A stretch of DNA of 49,759 bases from NCBI GenBank assembly GCA_022448485.1, contig JAKUUI010000010.1, positions 1 through 49,759 on the forward strand, given 5' to 3'. The position numbers and the translations under genes were made by a program. Below, piece after piece: positions 9,690-16,554 of the stretch. The notes under the pieces were generated by a model, which did no database searches, was not told the DNA's origin, and saw only the letters and a list, made by a program, of their open reading frames with translations. The stretch is from SAR324 cluster bacterium (lineage in GTDB: Bacteria; SAR324; NAC60-12). How positions within the stretch are numbered: the stretch's first letter is position 1; each line of letters begins with the position of its first letter.

Positions 9690-9899
9690 TTTGGCTGCAA
9701 GTGCGAAGGAAATGACTGCTATTGCCCGGAAAATTTTGCGGTGAATCTTGGAAAATCCGGAGTTAATTTTGCTGTAGCTGAAACAGGTATACTTAATCTG
9801 GAGGAAAACGAAGGTAACGATCGATTTAGCACCACACTGTCGCCGGTTCATGTTGCTGTAATGGGTAATTTTGATTTCACGTCCTTCAATAACTACTGA
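9690..9899 (+). pseudogene. Remnant of lactate-utilisation Fe-S protein LutB/LldF (LUD domain)
   Basis: Two frames carry consecutive pieces of the LUD domain of LutB/LldF. One frame gives LAASAKEMTAIARKILR and then a stop (to about 9740). A second frame continues with LGKSGVNFAVAETGILNLE, ENEGNDRFSTTL and SPVHVAVMG. The family reads GVNFAVAETGTL, ENEGN and LPPVHIALMG at these places. After VMG the similarity stops and a TGA follows. The start, the rest of the LUD domain and the ferredoxin-like C-terminus are all missing. This is a decayed scrap of an L-lactate oxidation gene sitting between ilvD and lhgO. A TTG-initiated 74-residue frame covers it, but I do not consider it a functional gene. 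Confidence 0.72.
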
Positions 9900-9985
9900 A
9901 ATTAAGCAGATCATTGTCTATGGTATTCACGGATGCGATGAATTAGTGGTGCTCATGATTCAGTAAGATTGAGAATTAAACAATT

Positions 9986-11179
9986 ATGCAACAAACTGAT
10001 ATTATCATAATAGGCGGGGGCATCGTAGGACTTGCCACTGCTTACCAGTTCACACTTGATTATCCCCACCTGAAAATTACACTGCTCGAAAAGGAACAGT
10101 ATTTGGCTGCCCACCAAACCGGACATAATTCCGGAGTCTTGCACACGGGAATTTATTATAAACCTGGTTCGCTGAAAGCACTCAACTGCCGTGATGGGAA
10201 ATCCAGGATGGAGAATTTTTGCCGCCAAGAAGAAATAAATTTTGAAATCTGCGGGAAAGTGATCGTAGCAATTTCTGAGGACGAGTTACCTGCTTTGGAA
10301 ACGATTTACCAGCGGGGGCGAACCAACGGAGTGCGCTGTGAAATAATCAGTTTGGAAAAACTGCATGAACTTGAACCGCATGTGGCCGGTATTCAGGCCG
10401 TGCACGTTCCGGAAGCAGGAATCGTGGATTTCAGTCAAGTTTGCGAACGATTTGCGGAACGTGTTCGTGAACGCGAAGGCAACAAAATTCTTTGTTCAAC
10501 AAAAGTGACAGGTATCCGCCAGACCTCTCGCATGATAATTGAAACTGAAAAAGGTGAATTTGAGGGTCGTTATCTGGTTAACTGCGCTGGTTTATATTCT
10601 GACAAAATTACCGCTATGACTCAAACTCCGGGAGCTAAAATCATTCCGTTCCGAGGCGAATATTACAAGGTACGTCCTGGAAAAAATCACTTGTGCAGGA
10701 ACTTAATTTATCCTGTCCCGGATCCAAATTTCCCATTCTTAGGCGTTCATTTCACACGCATGATCAACGGCTCACTGGAATGCGGTCCAAATGCTGTTTT
10801 GGCTTTTGCTAGGGAAGGATATACTCGCAGCACTGTTAACATTTTGGAATTAGCCGATATTCTGAGCTATCCGGGATTCATGAAATTGGCTGCAAAATAT
10901 TGGAAGGCAGGTGCCGGAGAAATGTGGCGCTCATTCAGTAAAGCGGCTTTTGTTCGTGCATTGCAACGTTTGATTCCTGAGATCAATGCAGATGATTTGG
11001 AGCCTGCACCAGCTGGAATTCGTGCACAGGCAGTGATGGACAGCGGCAAACTGGTTGATGATTTTCTGATTCAGGAAAACGAAAATATAGTCAATGTCGG
11101 CAATGCACCTTCCCCTGCAGCAACTTCATCACTCAATATTGGCAAGCACATTGTAGATATTGTGGCAGATCGGTTTTGA
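9986..11179 (+). CDS. lhgO: L-2-hydroxyglutarate oxidase/dehydrogenase (LhgO)
   Basis: This 397-residue FAD-dependent enzyme of the DAO fold oxidises L-2-hydroxyglutarate to 2-oxoglutarate, feeding electrons to the membrane or oxygen. The dinucleotide motif IIGGGIVGLATAYQF sits at the N-terminus, followed by EKE. The LhgO-specific block is HQTGHNSGVLHTGIYYKPGS, then KALNCRDG. Later motifs NCAGLYSD, PFRGEYY and the C-terminal VGNAPSPAATSSLNIG complete the family pattern. It follows the LutB remnant on the same strand, and both enzymes oxidise 2-hydroxy acids, so a small oxidation locus may once have existed. The Shine-Dalgarno is weak. A generic glycine/sarcosine-type oxidase is less likely because of the HNSGVLHTGIYY block. 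Confidence 0.93.
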   Translation: MQQTDIIIIGGGIVGLATAYQFTLDYPHLKITLLEKEQYLAAHQTGHNSGVLHTGIYYKPGSLKALNCRDGKSRMENFCRQEEINFEICGKVIVAISEDELPALETIYQRGRTNGVRCEIISLEKLHELEPHVAGIQAVHVPEAGIVDFSQVCERFAERVREREGNKILCSTKVTGIRQTSRMIIETEKGEFEGRYLVNCAGLYSDKITAMTQTPGAKIIPFRGEYYKVRPGKNHLCRNLIYPVPDPNFPFLGVHFTRMINGSLECGPNAVLAFAREGYTRSTVNILELADILSYPGFMKLAAKYWKAGAGEMWRSFSKAAFVRALQRLIPEINADDLEPAPAGIRAQAVMDSGKLVDDFLIQENENIVNVGNAPSPAATSSLNIGKHIVDIVADRF

Positions 11180-11219
11180 AATGAGCTCTGACTGGTATTA
11201 TTGAAGCTGATTTTTTCTC

Positions 11220-12143
11220 TCAAGAATCTGAGATTTTGGGTTTACTCTTCCAGCGTTCCAATACTTCATCCAGCAAATCTAAGGGCAGCACAAATTCTCC
11301 TTTGCGCGGTGGAACGAGATGTTCACTTCCGGACCAGCCAAACGCAAACAAATTTTCAAAACAAAACTGACCACTTGAAAGGAGCGGACGAACCTCTAAT
11401 ATTTTAACATCTGCAGGTGCAAATAAAACATTTGTCAATCCAGCACCGTGTGCAGCAATAATGTGAGAGGCGGATCTAAAAAGCTCTACTTGCTCCCGGA
11501 TACTCAAATGCTCCAGGTAGACCTTCCGGAATTTGTGTTTTTTCAGTAATGGTAAAAACTGGTTCTCATTTGTTAAGTGTCGCTTTACAGCGAGTTTTCG
11601 CGAAATATAAATCCGTTTTTTTGACTTTAAATTTAGAGAATTTGTGAGAGATTTCTGAGGAAGGAATTTTTCAAAAAAAGTTTGTATTTTATATACTTTT
11701 TCCATGCTCCAATCCGGAACATTCATCTCTGGAATAAGAAGCTGCTCCACTAGGAAAATATCTGGCGGCAAGACCTGTATTTCAAACTCTGCTTGAGTTA
11801 AAAAATCAGTAAACGAAGCAGGCATAAATTCGGGAACCAATACCGGATATTTTGGGGATTCAATCAGATGAGGCAGCAAATCGGTAAGCAGGTGATAATA
11901 GCTGTAGATGTGAGGAGAAATACCTAAATGATAAGTTCCGGAAAGTACACGGGCTCCAGTAGATTCGGCTAAGCCCTGAGTCAGGCGAGCCTCGATGTGA
12001 CGACGATGCTCTCCGGTACCAGGATTCAGTTCTGGATGGGAAAGATCCCAAGGATATTTCTGAAAATGAAACCAGATTTGACTCCCGGATTGAACTAAAC
12101 CATCAGCGGCCGAAAGTAGAACATTTTCAAGTATCAATGGCAT
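11220..12143 (-). CDS. Glycosyltransferase family 61 protein
   Basis: This 307-residue protein has the DUF563/GT61 signature. GTYHLGISPHIYSYYHLLTD lies in the first half. KRIYISRKLAVKRHLTNE comes in the middle and IIAAHGAGLTNVLFAPAD near the C-terminus, where AHGAGLTN is the family hallmark. GT61 enzymes transfer sugars (xylose, GlcNAc and others) to glycans; bacterial members are usually found in surface polysaccharide loci. No signal peptide or membrane span is seen, consistent with a soluble GT. It lies just downstream of a dead rfbB fragment on the same strand, suggesting the last survivor of a polysaccharide cluster. Acceptor and donor cannot be predicted. Confidence 0.85.
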   Translation of the reverse strand: MPLILENVLLSAADGLVQSGSQIWFHFQKYPWDLSHPELNPGTGEHRRHIEARLTQGLAESTGARVLSGTYHLGISPHIYSYYHLLTDLLPHLIESPKYPVLVPEFMPASFTDFLTQAEFEIQVLPPDIFLVEQLLIPEMNVPDWSMEKVYKIQTFFEKFLPQKSLTNSLNLKSKKRIYISRKLAVKRHLTNENQFLPLLKKHKFRKVYLEHLSIREQVELFRSASHIIAAHGAGLTNVLFAPADVKILEVRPLLSSGQFCFENLFAFGWSGSEHLVPPRKGEFVLPLDLLDEVLERWKSKPKISDS

Positions 12144-12185
12144 GATTTAAACTGTTCCCAGCTGACACATTCTCCCATCAACCGT

Positions 12186-12205
12186 CAGTTGAAAACAGTC
12201 AACTG
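12186..12205. repeat. 7-bp inverted repeat
   Basis: CAGTTGA at 12186-12192 and TCAACTG at 12199-12205 are perfect inverted copies around AAACAG. CATCAACCGT also occurs twice nearby, once on each side of this site. It lies between the GT61 gene and the rfbB remnant, just upstream of the GT61 start, so it could be a control site or debris. Confidence 0.3.
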
Positions 12206-12309
12206 TGATTCGTAAATCATCAACCGTGTTGACATTTGTAATAGTCTCGATATGCGCCCGATGTAACGCTACTGACCCAGTCTTGGTGGTCAAGATACCA
12301 GCTGGAATC

Positions 12310-12723
12310 CAGTGTGCGGTTAACTTCATCGGTGCTCACATGAAGAAAACGATGTGTACTCAGGTCATCGCTCCAAAATTAACGGGCGGTTTCTAAAAGA
12401 TTTAAGATGCCTTTGATGTTGGTTTCAATAAAATCAGCGTGGTCATGAATACTGCGGTCTGCATGTGATTCAGCTGCCAAATGAATTACTGCCTCAACAT
12501 TATACTCAGAAAAAGCCTTTGAAATATCCATGGTTTTTTGCAAATCACCGTGAACAAAACGGTAATTTGGGTGGACTTTTACGTCTTCTAGATTTTCTAA
12601 ATTGCCCGTATAAGTGAAGGCATCAAATTTGACGACCAAATCATCAGGATGGTGGCGCATCCAGTGTAAAACAAAATTTGCTCAGATGAAACCAGCGCTA
12701 CCACTGATCATCAAATTCTTGTC
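12310..12723 (-). pseudogene. rfbB: Remnant of dTDP-glucose 4,6-dehydratase
   Basis: Minus-strand translation gives the RfbB N-terminal Rossmann region with damage. It begins KNLMISGSAGFI, then a TGA where glycine is expected, then ANFVLHWMRHHPDD. The frame stays open through FDAFTYTGNLENLEDV, YRFVHGDL and VIHLAAESHADRSIHDHADF to NLLETAR. A TAA follows, and in the same frame FWSDDLSTHRFLHVSTDEV, the family's STDEV catalytic block. Nothing recognisable follows, so about two thirds of the enzyme is missing. RfbB makes dTDP-4-keto-6-deoxyglucose for rhamnose and related sugars. The two in-frame stops and missing C-terminus make function impossible; the internal 93-residue open stretch at 12379-12660 is only a fragment. 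Confidence 0.85.
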
Positions 12724-12727
12724 TGCT

Positions 12728-13162
12728 TCAGAAAGATGCGGTAAACAAATCGAGACGCCATTGAGGGGAATCCACTTCAAAATCGAATTCAGGCCGAGGC
12801 AAAAGTTTTGCGGGCTGTAAGGCCAGCAAATGTGAATTTGTATCTAAGTGCAGCAAACCCTTTGGCTTGCCATCACTCATAAAGATACCATCGCCTGATC
12901 GGGCTTCAAAGGCTCCAACGCCCATTCCTACAAACAAGCCAAAGGCCATGCCTTTTATCACATATTTTGGGAATAATTTATCCTCCTTATCCTCGTCCTG
13001 CAAAGCCCAGATAGCTAAGCCTGAAACACCGCCAATTGCAGCACCCCAGATACTATTGATGAAGACGATTTCGAGAGTTTCAGCACGAGCATTTGTTACA
13101 CCGCCAAATATTAGAGTTCCGGCAATGGCACAAATACTTACGGTTCGTTTCAGCCAATTCAT
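12728..13162 (-). CDS. Small exported hypothetical protein with glycine-rich hydrophobic segments
   Basis: This is a 144-residue protein with a signal peptide (residues 1-27, MNWLKRTVSICAIAGTLIFG then ARAE). The ATG is preceded by GGAG. After the signal come two hydrophobic stretches: FINSIWGAAIGGVSGLAIWA, and GMAFGLFVGMGVGAFEA. They could form a helical hairpin with small residues, like glycine-zipper proteins of the envelope. The acidic loop DEDKEDK separates them. The C-terminus is soluble. I do not recognise a family. It ends five bases before the rfbB remnant, on the same strand. Confidence 0.65.
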   Translation of the reverse strand: MNWLKRTVSICAIAGTLIFGGVTNARAETLEIVFINSIWGAAIGGVSGLAIWALQDEDKEDKLFPKYVIKGMAFGLFVGMGVGAFEARSGDGIFMSDGKPKGLLHLDTNSHLLALQPAKLLPRPEFDFEVDSPQWRLDLFTASF

Positions 13163-13450
13163 TCAAATCTCCATGTTATGGCATAAAAGTCAGTTTAAGC
13201 CGCTGAGTAAATCTCAGCAATATTTAGCTCTCAGATTATAACAAATTGTTTCTGAATGCAACCGTTCTTTGCGAAATTTGCGGACAAGGTGGCTCAGGTT
13301 GTTCTTAAATAGCATGTTAATTTAATCAAATACCTTAACTATTTAAAACAGTTAGAAATAGTTTTTATTATTTTCTTTTTAGTTCTTACCAATGAATGAA
13401 GATACGGTGCTGGATACCGAATCACTGTCAACAATGAAAAATATTAGTTG
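13163..13450. other. Intergenic stretch without a supported gene
   Basis: About 290 bases between the start of the exported hypothetical gene and the TerB-like scrap. It is AT-rich, contains the likely promoter region of the minus-strand gene, and shows no coding frame, RNA or strong hairpin. Confidence 0.5.
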
Positions 13451-13552
13451 CCCCAAGCTGTGACTGGAATACTGACGGCAGATGGAAGGATTGGTCCTCT
13501 AGAACGTAGTTATTTTAGTGAAGTATTGAATTGGATGGAACCTGAGAAGTAG
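13451..13552 (+). pseudogene. Possible remnant of a TerB-like domain
   Basis: An open stretch without a start codon reads PQAVTGILTADGRIGPLERS and then YFSEVLNWMEPEK before a TAG. The pattern, a hydrophobic helix followed by ADGxIxxxE and another helix, is typical of TerB/DUF533 tellurite-resistance-like domains (usually about 130 residues). Only about 33 residues survive. The similarity is short and could be chance. Confidence 0.35.
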
Positions 13553-13559
13553 AGAAAGT

Positions 13560-13844
13560 ATGCTGGATCCATGGCGAAAGTATTTTGCTGAACAACGTTC
13601 AATCCAGATTATTACTCTGTATTTTTTATACAGGACGTATTCCGGAAATTTTTCCGGGACCGAAGAATGCAGAAACTTGCTTTACAAATATCATCAAATA
13701 CCAGGCTCAACTTTGCAGCACAACCGCAGGCTGAAAAAAGCAGGAATCATCACAAAATATGTCCATGATCAACGGCAAAAAATAAATCGTAAAACCTTAA
13801 TCGGTTTTCATATGCCGGAATTAAAAAGAGAGTTGATTTTATGA
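13560..13844 (+). CDS. Small hypothetical protein, 94 aa (possibly part of the same decayed gene)
   Basis: The ATG at 13560 follows the purine-rich stretch GAGAAAGT. The product is basic and has no signal peptide or membrane span. The middle (STLQHNRRLKKAGIITKYVH) resembles a recognition-helix-plus-wing pattern of a small DNA-binding protein, but the match is not specific. It starts eight bases after the TerB-like scrap ends, so it may be the out-of-frame remainder of that gene. No family is recognised, and codon usage gives no clear support either way. Confidence 0.35.
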   Translation: MLDPWRKYFAEQRSIQIITLYFLYRTYSGNFSGTEECRNLLYKYHQIPGSTLQHNRRLKKAGIITKYVHDQRQKINRKTLIGFHMPELKRELIL

Positions 13845-13961
13845 GAGGAAGGAATTTCGAAACTGAAGATTAAAACTGAATGTAAAAATTTTCAAAATTA
13901 GAAAAAACGCCAAGATAACTCCACCAATAATCACCAGGTGCATTATAAAATCATTTTTCAT
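13839..13961 (-). CDS. Possible 40-residue single-pass membrane peptide
   Basis: A minus-strand frame from the ATG at 13961 encodes 40 residues. A single hydrophobic segment (HLVIIGGVILAFFLILKIF) is flanked by a short polar N-terminus and an Asn/Arg-containing tail. It lies directly downstream of the DUF3015 pair on the same strand and overlaps the end of the plus-strand 94-residue frame by six bases. No good ribosome-binding site is visible, so this is tentative. Confidence 0.3.
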   Translation of the reverse strand: MKNDFIMHLVIIGGVILAFFLILKIFTFSFNLQFRNSFLS

Positions 13962-13991
13962 ACGGATTTAATTTTATGGAAGAAAGATGTT

Positions 13992-14441
13992 TTAAGCTGA
14001 ACAGGACAACGATGGATTTTGCGATAAAAGAGTTTCAAGCTTCAGCAAAAAAATACTACGGTCCTCTTTCTCGTTAAAGAGGGAAGAATAGTTATTCCGG
14101 ACCAAAACCGCAAACTGTGCTTGTCTTTCTGCAGTGCAGCCCATTATCTGGGCCAGTGCAATCAGACGTTCCCCCTCACCTTGAGAGGCCTCTTCTCTTA
14201 TAAATGTCCACTGAGTTTCCAGGTATTGAATCCGTTGATGCCGGCCGTAATTCCATTCCTTACAACCAGCCGTACCGGATAAACTGGCACCGGTATAAAA
14301 CGGTGATAGTGTAACGTCGAGAGAAAAGGCACCAGGGTCATTACTAGCGAACCCCATTGGGCCCCCCTTGTGGCAGGCCAACGCGGCCTCACTCCAGAGG
14401 ATTGTCACGATTGCTAGCAGCAGAATTGTGTTAAAACGCAT
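13992..14441 (-). CDS. DUF3015-family exported protein (paralogue 1)
   Basis: This 149-residue protein has a signal peptide (1-22, ending in ALA before CHKGG). It carries the DUF3015 pattern GFASNDPGAFSLDVTLSP, SLSGTAGCKEWNYG, and then EASQGEGERLIALAQIMGC. In this family the SGTSGC and GxGExLxALAxLxGC blocks are the hallmarks, and the cysteines probably pair in the periplasm. The function is unknown. It lies ten bases downstream of a second, divergent copy, so the two are almost certainly one transcript. The two proteins share the same block order but are clearly diverged, indicating an old tandem duplication. Confidence 0.8.
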   Translation of the reverse strand: MRFNTILLLAIVTILWSEAALACHKGGPMGFASNDPGAFSLDVTLSPFYTGASLSGTAGCKEWNYGRHQRIQYLETQWTFIREEASQGEGERLIALAQIMGCTAERQAQFAVLVRNNYSSLFNEKEDRSIFLLKLETLLSQNPSLSCSA

Positions 14442-14451
14442 AGATACCTCT

Positions 14452-14970
14452 TTAAGAAAGTCTGCAAGTGTTCCGTAATTCCGGATTAGCCTTTATCCAT
14501 TTCCGGAGTTCTGTCAAAAATTCCTGAGATTGTTTTGATGTTTCAAAAATCTCAACTGTTTGTTGCCGATGTGCCCATAACATTCCCGAAAATGTTTCTA
14601 CTGATGAAGGCGGACAAGTCATCAGTGTTGTCAAAGCTTCTAGATGAGATCCGTGACCTTGTACTGTTTCAGCTAACAATTGTGTGTGTGACTGTTTAAG
14701 AAATTGATTCAGTACATATTCCATGTATCTTCCGATTCCAAAATTCCAGTTTTTGCACCCTAATGTTCCGGATGTACTTGCGCTTGAATAAGTTGGAGAG
14801 TAGGTCAAATCAACCCAGGACATAATGGGGTCATTAGAAGAAATACCCATGAATCCTTCTCCACGACAGGCCGCATGAAGTTGAGTAGATTCCCCCAGCA
14901 ACAATATAGACGATAAGAGCAGTAAAATTGTCAGAAGATTTTTGACATGGTAAGATACAAGTCCAAACAT
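14452..14970 (-). CDS. DUF3015-family exported protein (paralogue 2)
   Basis: A 172-residue protein with a long signal peptide (about residues 1-34, hydrophobic core LLTILLLLSSILLLGES, cleavage near LHAACRG). The same blocks as in its downstream neighbour appear: GFMGISSNDP, STSGTLGCKNWNFG, and VQGHGSHLEALTTLMTCP. Thus GxGExL is replaced by GHGSHL, but the leucine/alanine pattern and final cysteine remain. Its role is unknown. Translation may start later than the ATG at 14970, since no strong ribosome-binding site precedes it. Confidence 0.78.
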   Translation of the reverse strand: MFGLVSYHVKNLLTILLLLSSILLLGESTQLHAACRGEGFMGISSNDPIMSWVDLTYSPTYSSASTSGTLGCKNWNFGIGRYMEYVLNQFLKQSHTQLLAETVQGHGSHLEALTTLMTCPPSSVETFSGMLWAHRQQTVEIFETSKQSQEFLTELRKWIKANPELRNTCRLS

Positions 14971-15032
14971 GAAATTCTTGAATCGAGAAAAATGGGAGAC
15001 TCCAGCTGAGCCTTCCTGGGAGTAAAAAATTT

Positions 15033-15320
15033 TCAGCCTCGGATTTTTTCTGCTTTACGGATCACTTGGGTTTTCATGGAATCAATTCCTTTGGAAAGAG
15101 CCTTGTAAAGATTCTCATTGTCGGCTTTGCTAGAAAGTTGCTTGCTTTTATAACTGCAATTGATGCCCACATGATAAGACTCTCCTGCAACTTTATTCAG
15201 CTTTATGTGAAAAGGATATTTATCGTCAGTAATTTTGATTAGTTCTTCAAATGCCCGATGAACATGTTCGGAAACAGCTTTGGAGTTTCGAATGTTATTA
15301 AAAGAGAGATGAATGGACAT
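15033..15320 (-). CDS. HPF/YfiA-like small ribosome-associated protein
   Basis: The start at 15320 (MSIHLSFNNIRNSKAVSEHV) is favoured over an upstream one because GGAGG lies five bases before it. The 95-residue product matches the short S30AE fold. A beta strand ending in FNNIR is followed by a helix, a strand KYPFHIKLNK, then YHVGINCSYK and a final helix with DNLYKALSKGIDSMKTQVIR-like spacing (here NENLYKALSKGIDSMKTQVI). Family members bind the 30S decoding centre and hibernate ribosomes. The protein lacks the long C-terminal dimerisation domain of long HPF. It is a divergent member, so a non-ribosomal role is possible. Confidence 0.65.
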   Translation of the reverse strand: MSIHLSFNNIRNSKAVSEHVHRAFEELIKITDDKYPFHIKLNKVAGESYHVGINCSYKSKQLSSKADNENLYKALSKGIDSMKTQVIRKAEKIRG

Positions 15321-15419
15321 AAAACCTCCGATTGTCAAAAAGTTGAAAAAAGCAATGCAGTAAAAACACCACCACATTCGGGTTAAGTTCAGAAATGTGG
15401 AACTGCAAAAAGTGACAGA

Positions 15420-15620
15420 TCACTTTGGAGACGGTGCATCACCTGGATTTGCCACGGAAAGTTTTGTTGATGTATTAACTGCATCCTCCACCGGCAATTC
15501 TGTCAATGTCCAGTTGCCTGAAAACATCTCAGCATCCCGTGGAACAATAAAAAAGTAGCCTGGCAGCACTACAACCAAATAAGATAAAATGCCAACAATG
15601 ACGATTATTACAATTCGCAT
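15420..15620 (-). CDS. Small membrane-anchored hypothetical protein, 66 aa
   Basis: An N-terminal hydrophobic segment (residues 2-26, RIVIIVIVGILSYLVVVLPG) anchors a short polar tail of about 40 residues. AAAGGGAAAC lies just before the ATG at 15620 and could serve as the ribosome-binding site. No cysteine suggests a lipoprotein. It is upstream of the HPF-like gene on the same strand. No family is recognised. Confidence 0.5.
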   Translation of the reverse strand: MRIVIIVIVGILSYLVVVLPGYFFIVPRDAEMFSGNWTLTELPVEDAVNTSTKLSVANPGDAPSPK

Positions 15621-15827
15621 AGTTTCCCTTTACTAAAAAGTGGTCCAGCACCATGTCCCCTTGAAAAGGAGATACTACAGTTTAACAATCTCAAAGGGTT
15701 TGGTCAATTCCGCAATATTAGTAAATTAATTTATTTTTTGAATTAAGAGTACAAAATACAAGAAGTGCTAAAACCGTTCCGACATTCCTCAAAACCATTT
15801 TCAGTAATAAACCAATAAATGACAAAT

Positions 15828-15847
15828 ACTGATACAAACTGATACAC
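15828..15847 (+). promoter_or_regulatory. Tandem 10-bp direct repeat, possible OmpR/CpxR-type site
   Basis: ACTGATACAA and ACTGATACAC lie back to back, so the repeats are exactly one helical turn apart. OmpR-family response regulators bind as tandem dimers to such half-sites. The repeat is about 100 bases upstream of the Spy/CpxP-like gene, and a decayed response-regulator gene lies at 18245 in the same cluster. Confidence 0.4.
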
Positions 15848-15860
15848 CCTGTTACTGCCG

Positions 15861-15874
15861 AGAAAAGCTTTTCT
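15861..15874. promoter_or_regulatory. Perfect 14-bp palindrome upstream of the Spy-like gene
   Basis: AGAAAAGCTTTTCT is a perfect palindrome lying 72 bases upstream of the start at 15946. It may be a dimer-binding operator or chance. Confidence 0.3.
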
Positions 15875-15945
15875 TCCAAGCTTTGCTTAAAATGAATAAT
15901 CACGTGAATTCACCAGCATTGAACCACATAAATAAAAGGAGTACC

Positions 15946-16428
15946 ATGAAGAATCGTTGTAAATCCGAGTTTTGTCTGAGAAAATATCTAATCGCTGTGT
16001 TAATAGCAGTCACAATCTCAGTGGCACTCGCAGGTTGCCGGAATAAAAAGATGACACCCAAGCGTGCCACTGAGTTTGCCACCGATCGTTTGAATCTCAG
16101 CGAGGAACAATCCCAAAAAATCGCACCCATTGCAGAAGACCTGTTTGCAGAAAGAGAATCGTTGCAGGAAATTCAAAAAGCCGTCAACGACGAAATTCTC
16201 GCACAAATGAAAAACAAAACCGCCGATGCCGACAAATTGGAAGCGGTTTTAATAGAAAGCTTAGATCAGCTACGAGCCAAGCTACCTAAATTCGCCGGCA
16301 GTTTCGAAAAATTCCATGCCGCATTGACTCCGGAACAACGGGCGGAAATTGTGGAAAAAATGGAAAGGCGCCGTAAACGTACTGAAAAAGGCGGCTGGGG
16401 CTGGCAACGTGGCGGATTCTGGCATTAA
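15946..16428 (+). CDS. Spy/CpxP-family (LTXXQ) lipoprotein
   Basis: The ATG at 15946 is chosen because AAGGAG lies five bases upstream; an earlier ATG at 15883 has no such site. The 160-residue product has a lipoprotein signal peptide (ALAGC lipobox), so it should be anchored in the envelope facing the periplasm. The rest is helical, with the repeated Spy/CpxP pattern LNLSEEQSQKIAPIAEDL and AALTPEQRAEIVEKMERR. CpxP and Spy act as periplasmic chaperones or metal/stress sensors that bind a sensor kinase. Here a damaged two-component pair and an RND efflux system follow downstream, which fits a CpxP-like role. The tail is Gly/Trp-rich (GGWGWQRGGFWH), which is unusual and could bind metal through its terminal histidine. 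Confidence 0.85.
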   Translation: MKNRCKSEFCLRKYLIAVLIAVTISVALAGCRNKKMTPKRATEFATDRLNLSEEQSQKIAPIAEDLFAERESLQEIQKAVNDEILAQMKNKTADADKLEAVLIESLDQLRAKLPKFAGSFEKFHAALTPEQRAEIVEKMERRRKRTEKGGWGWQRGGFWH

Positions 16429-16554
16429 TCGTTAATTATTAATAGGATGGATAAAGCGAGACTTACACGAAGCTCAGCCACCTTTTCTCAACAATCGTGG
16501 AGGATGTGCTCCACTTGTCCACCCTGCAAATCATCCATAATGGAAAGATTTCCT

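Noticed and set aside
12147-12329. 60-residue minus-strand frame downstream of the rfbB remnant
   Set aside because: It is in a different frame from the remnant, has no ribosome-binding site and no recognisable family.
12379-12660. A 93-residue frame that looks like an intact short dehydratase
   Set aside because: It is the internal open part of the rfbB remnant; family sequence continues on both sides through stop codons.
12690-12693. TGA inside the rfbB remnant as a selenocysteine codon
   Set aside because: The position is a conserved glycine of the nucleotide-binding loop. A second stop (TAA) follows later and most of the gene is missing.
15652-15664. 13-base match between this site and 36410-36422
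   Set aside because: Matches of this length are expected by chance many times in a 50 kb window.
15718-15903. 61-residue minus-strand frame with a hydrophobic stretch
   Set aside because: It covers the promoter region of the Spy-like gene and has no ribosome-binding site or homologue that I recognise.
16447-16554. N-terminal extension of the YceI protein
   Set aside because: The signal peptide begins at the ATG at 16555, and the upstream residues are cysteine-rich and unlike any signal sequence.
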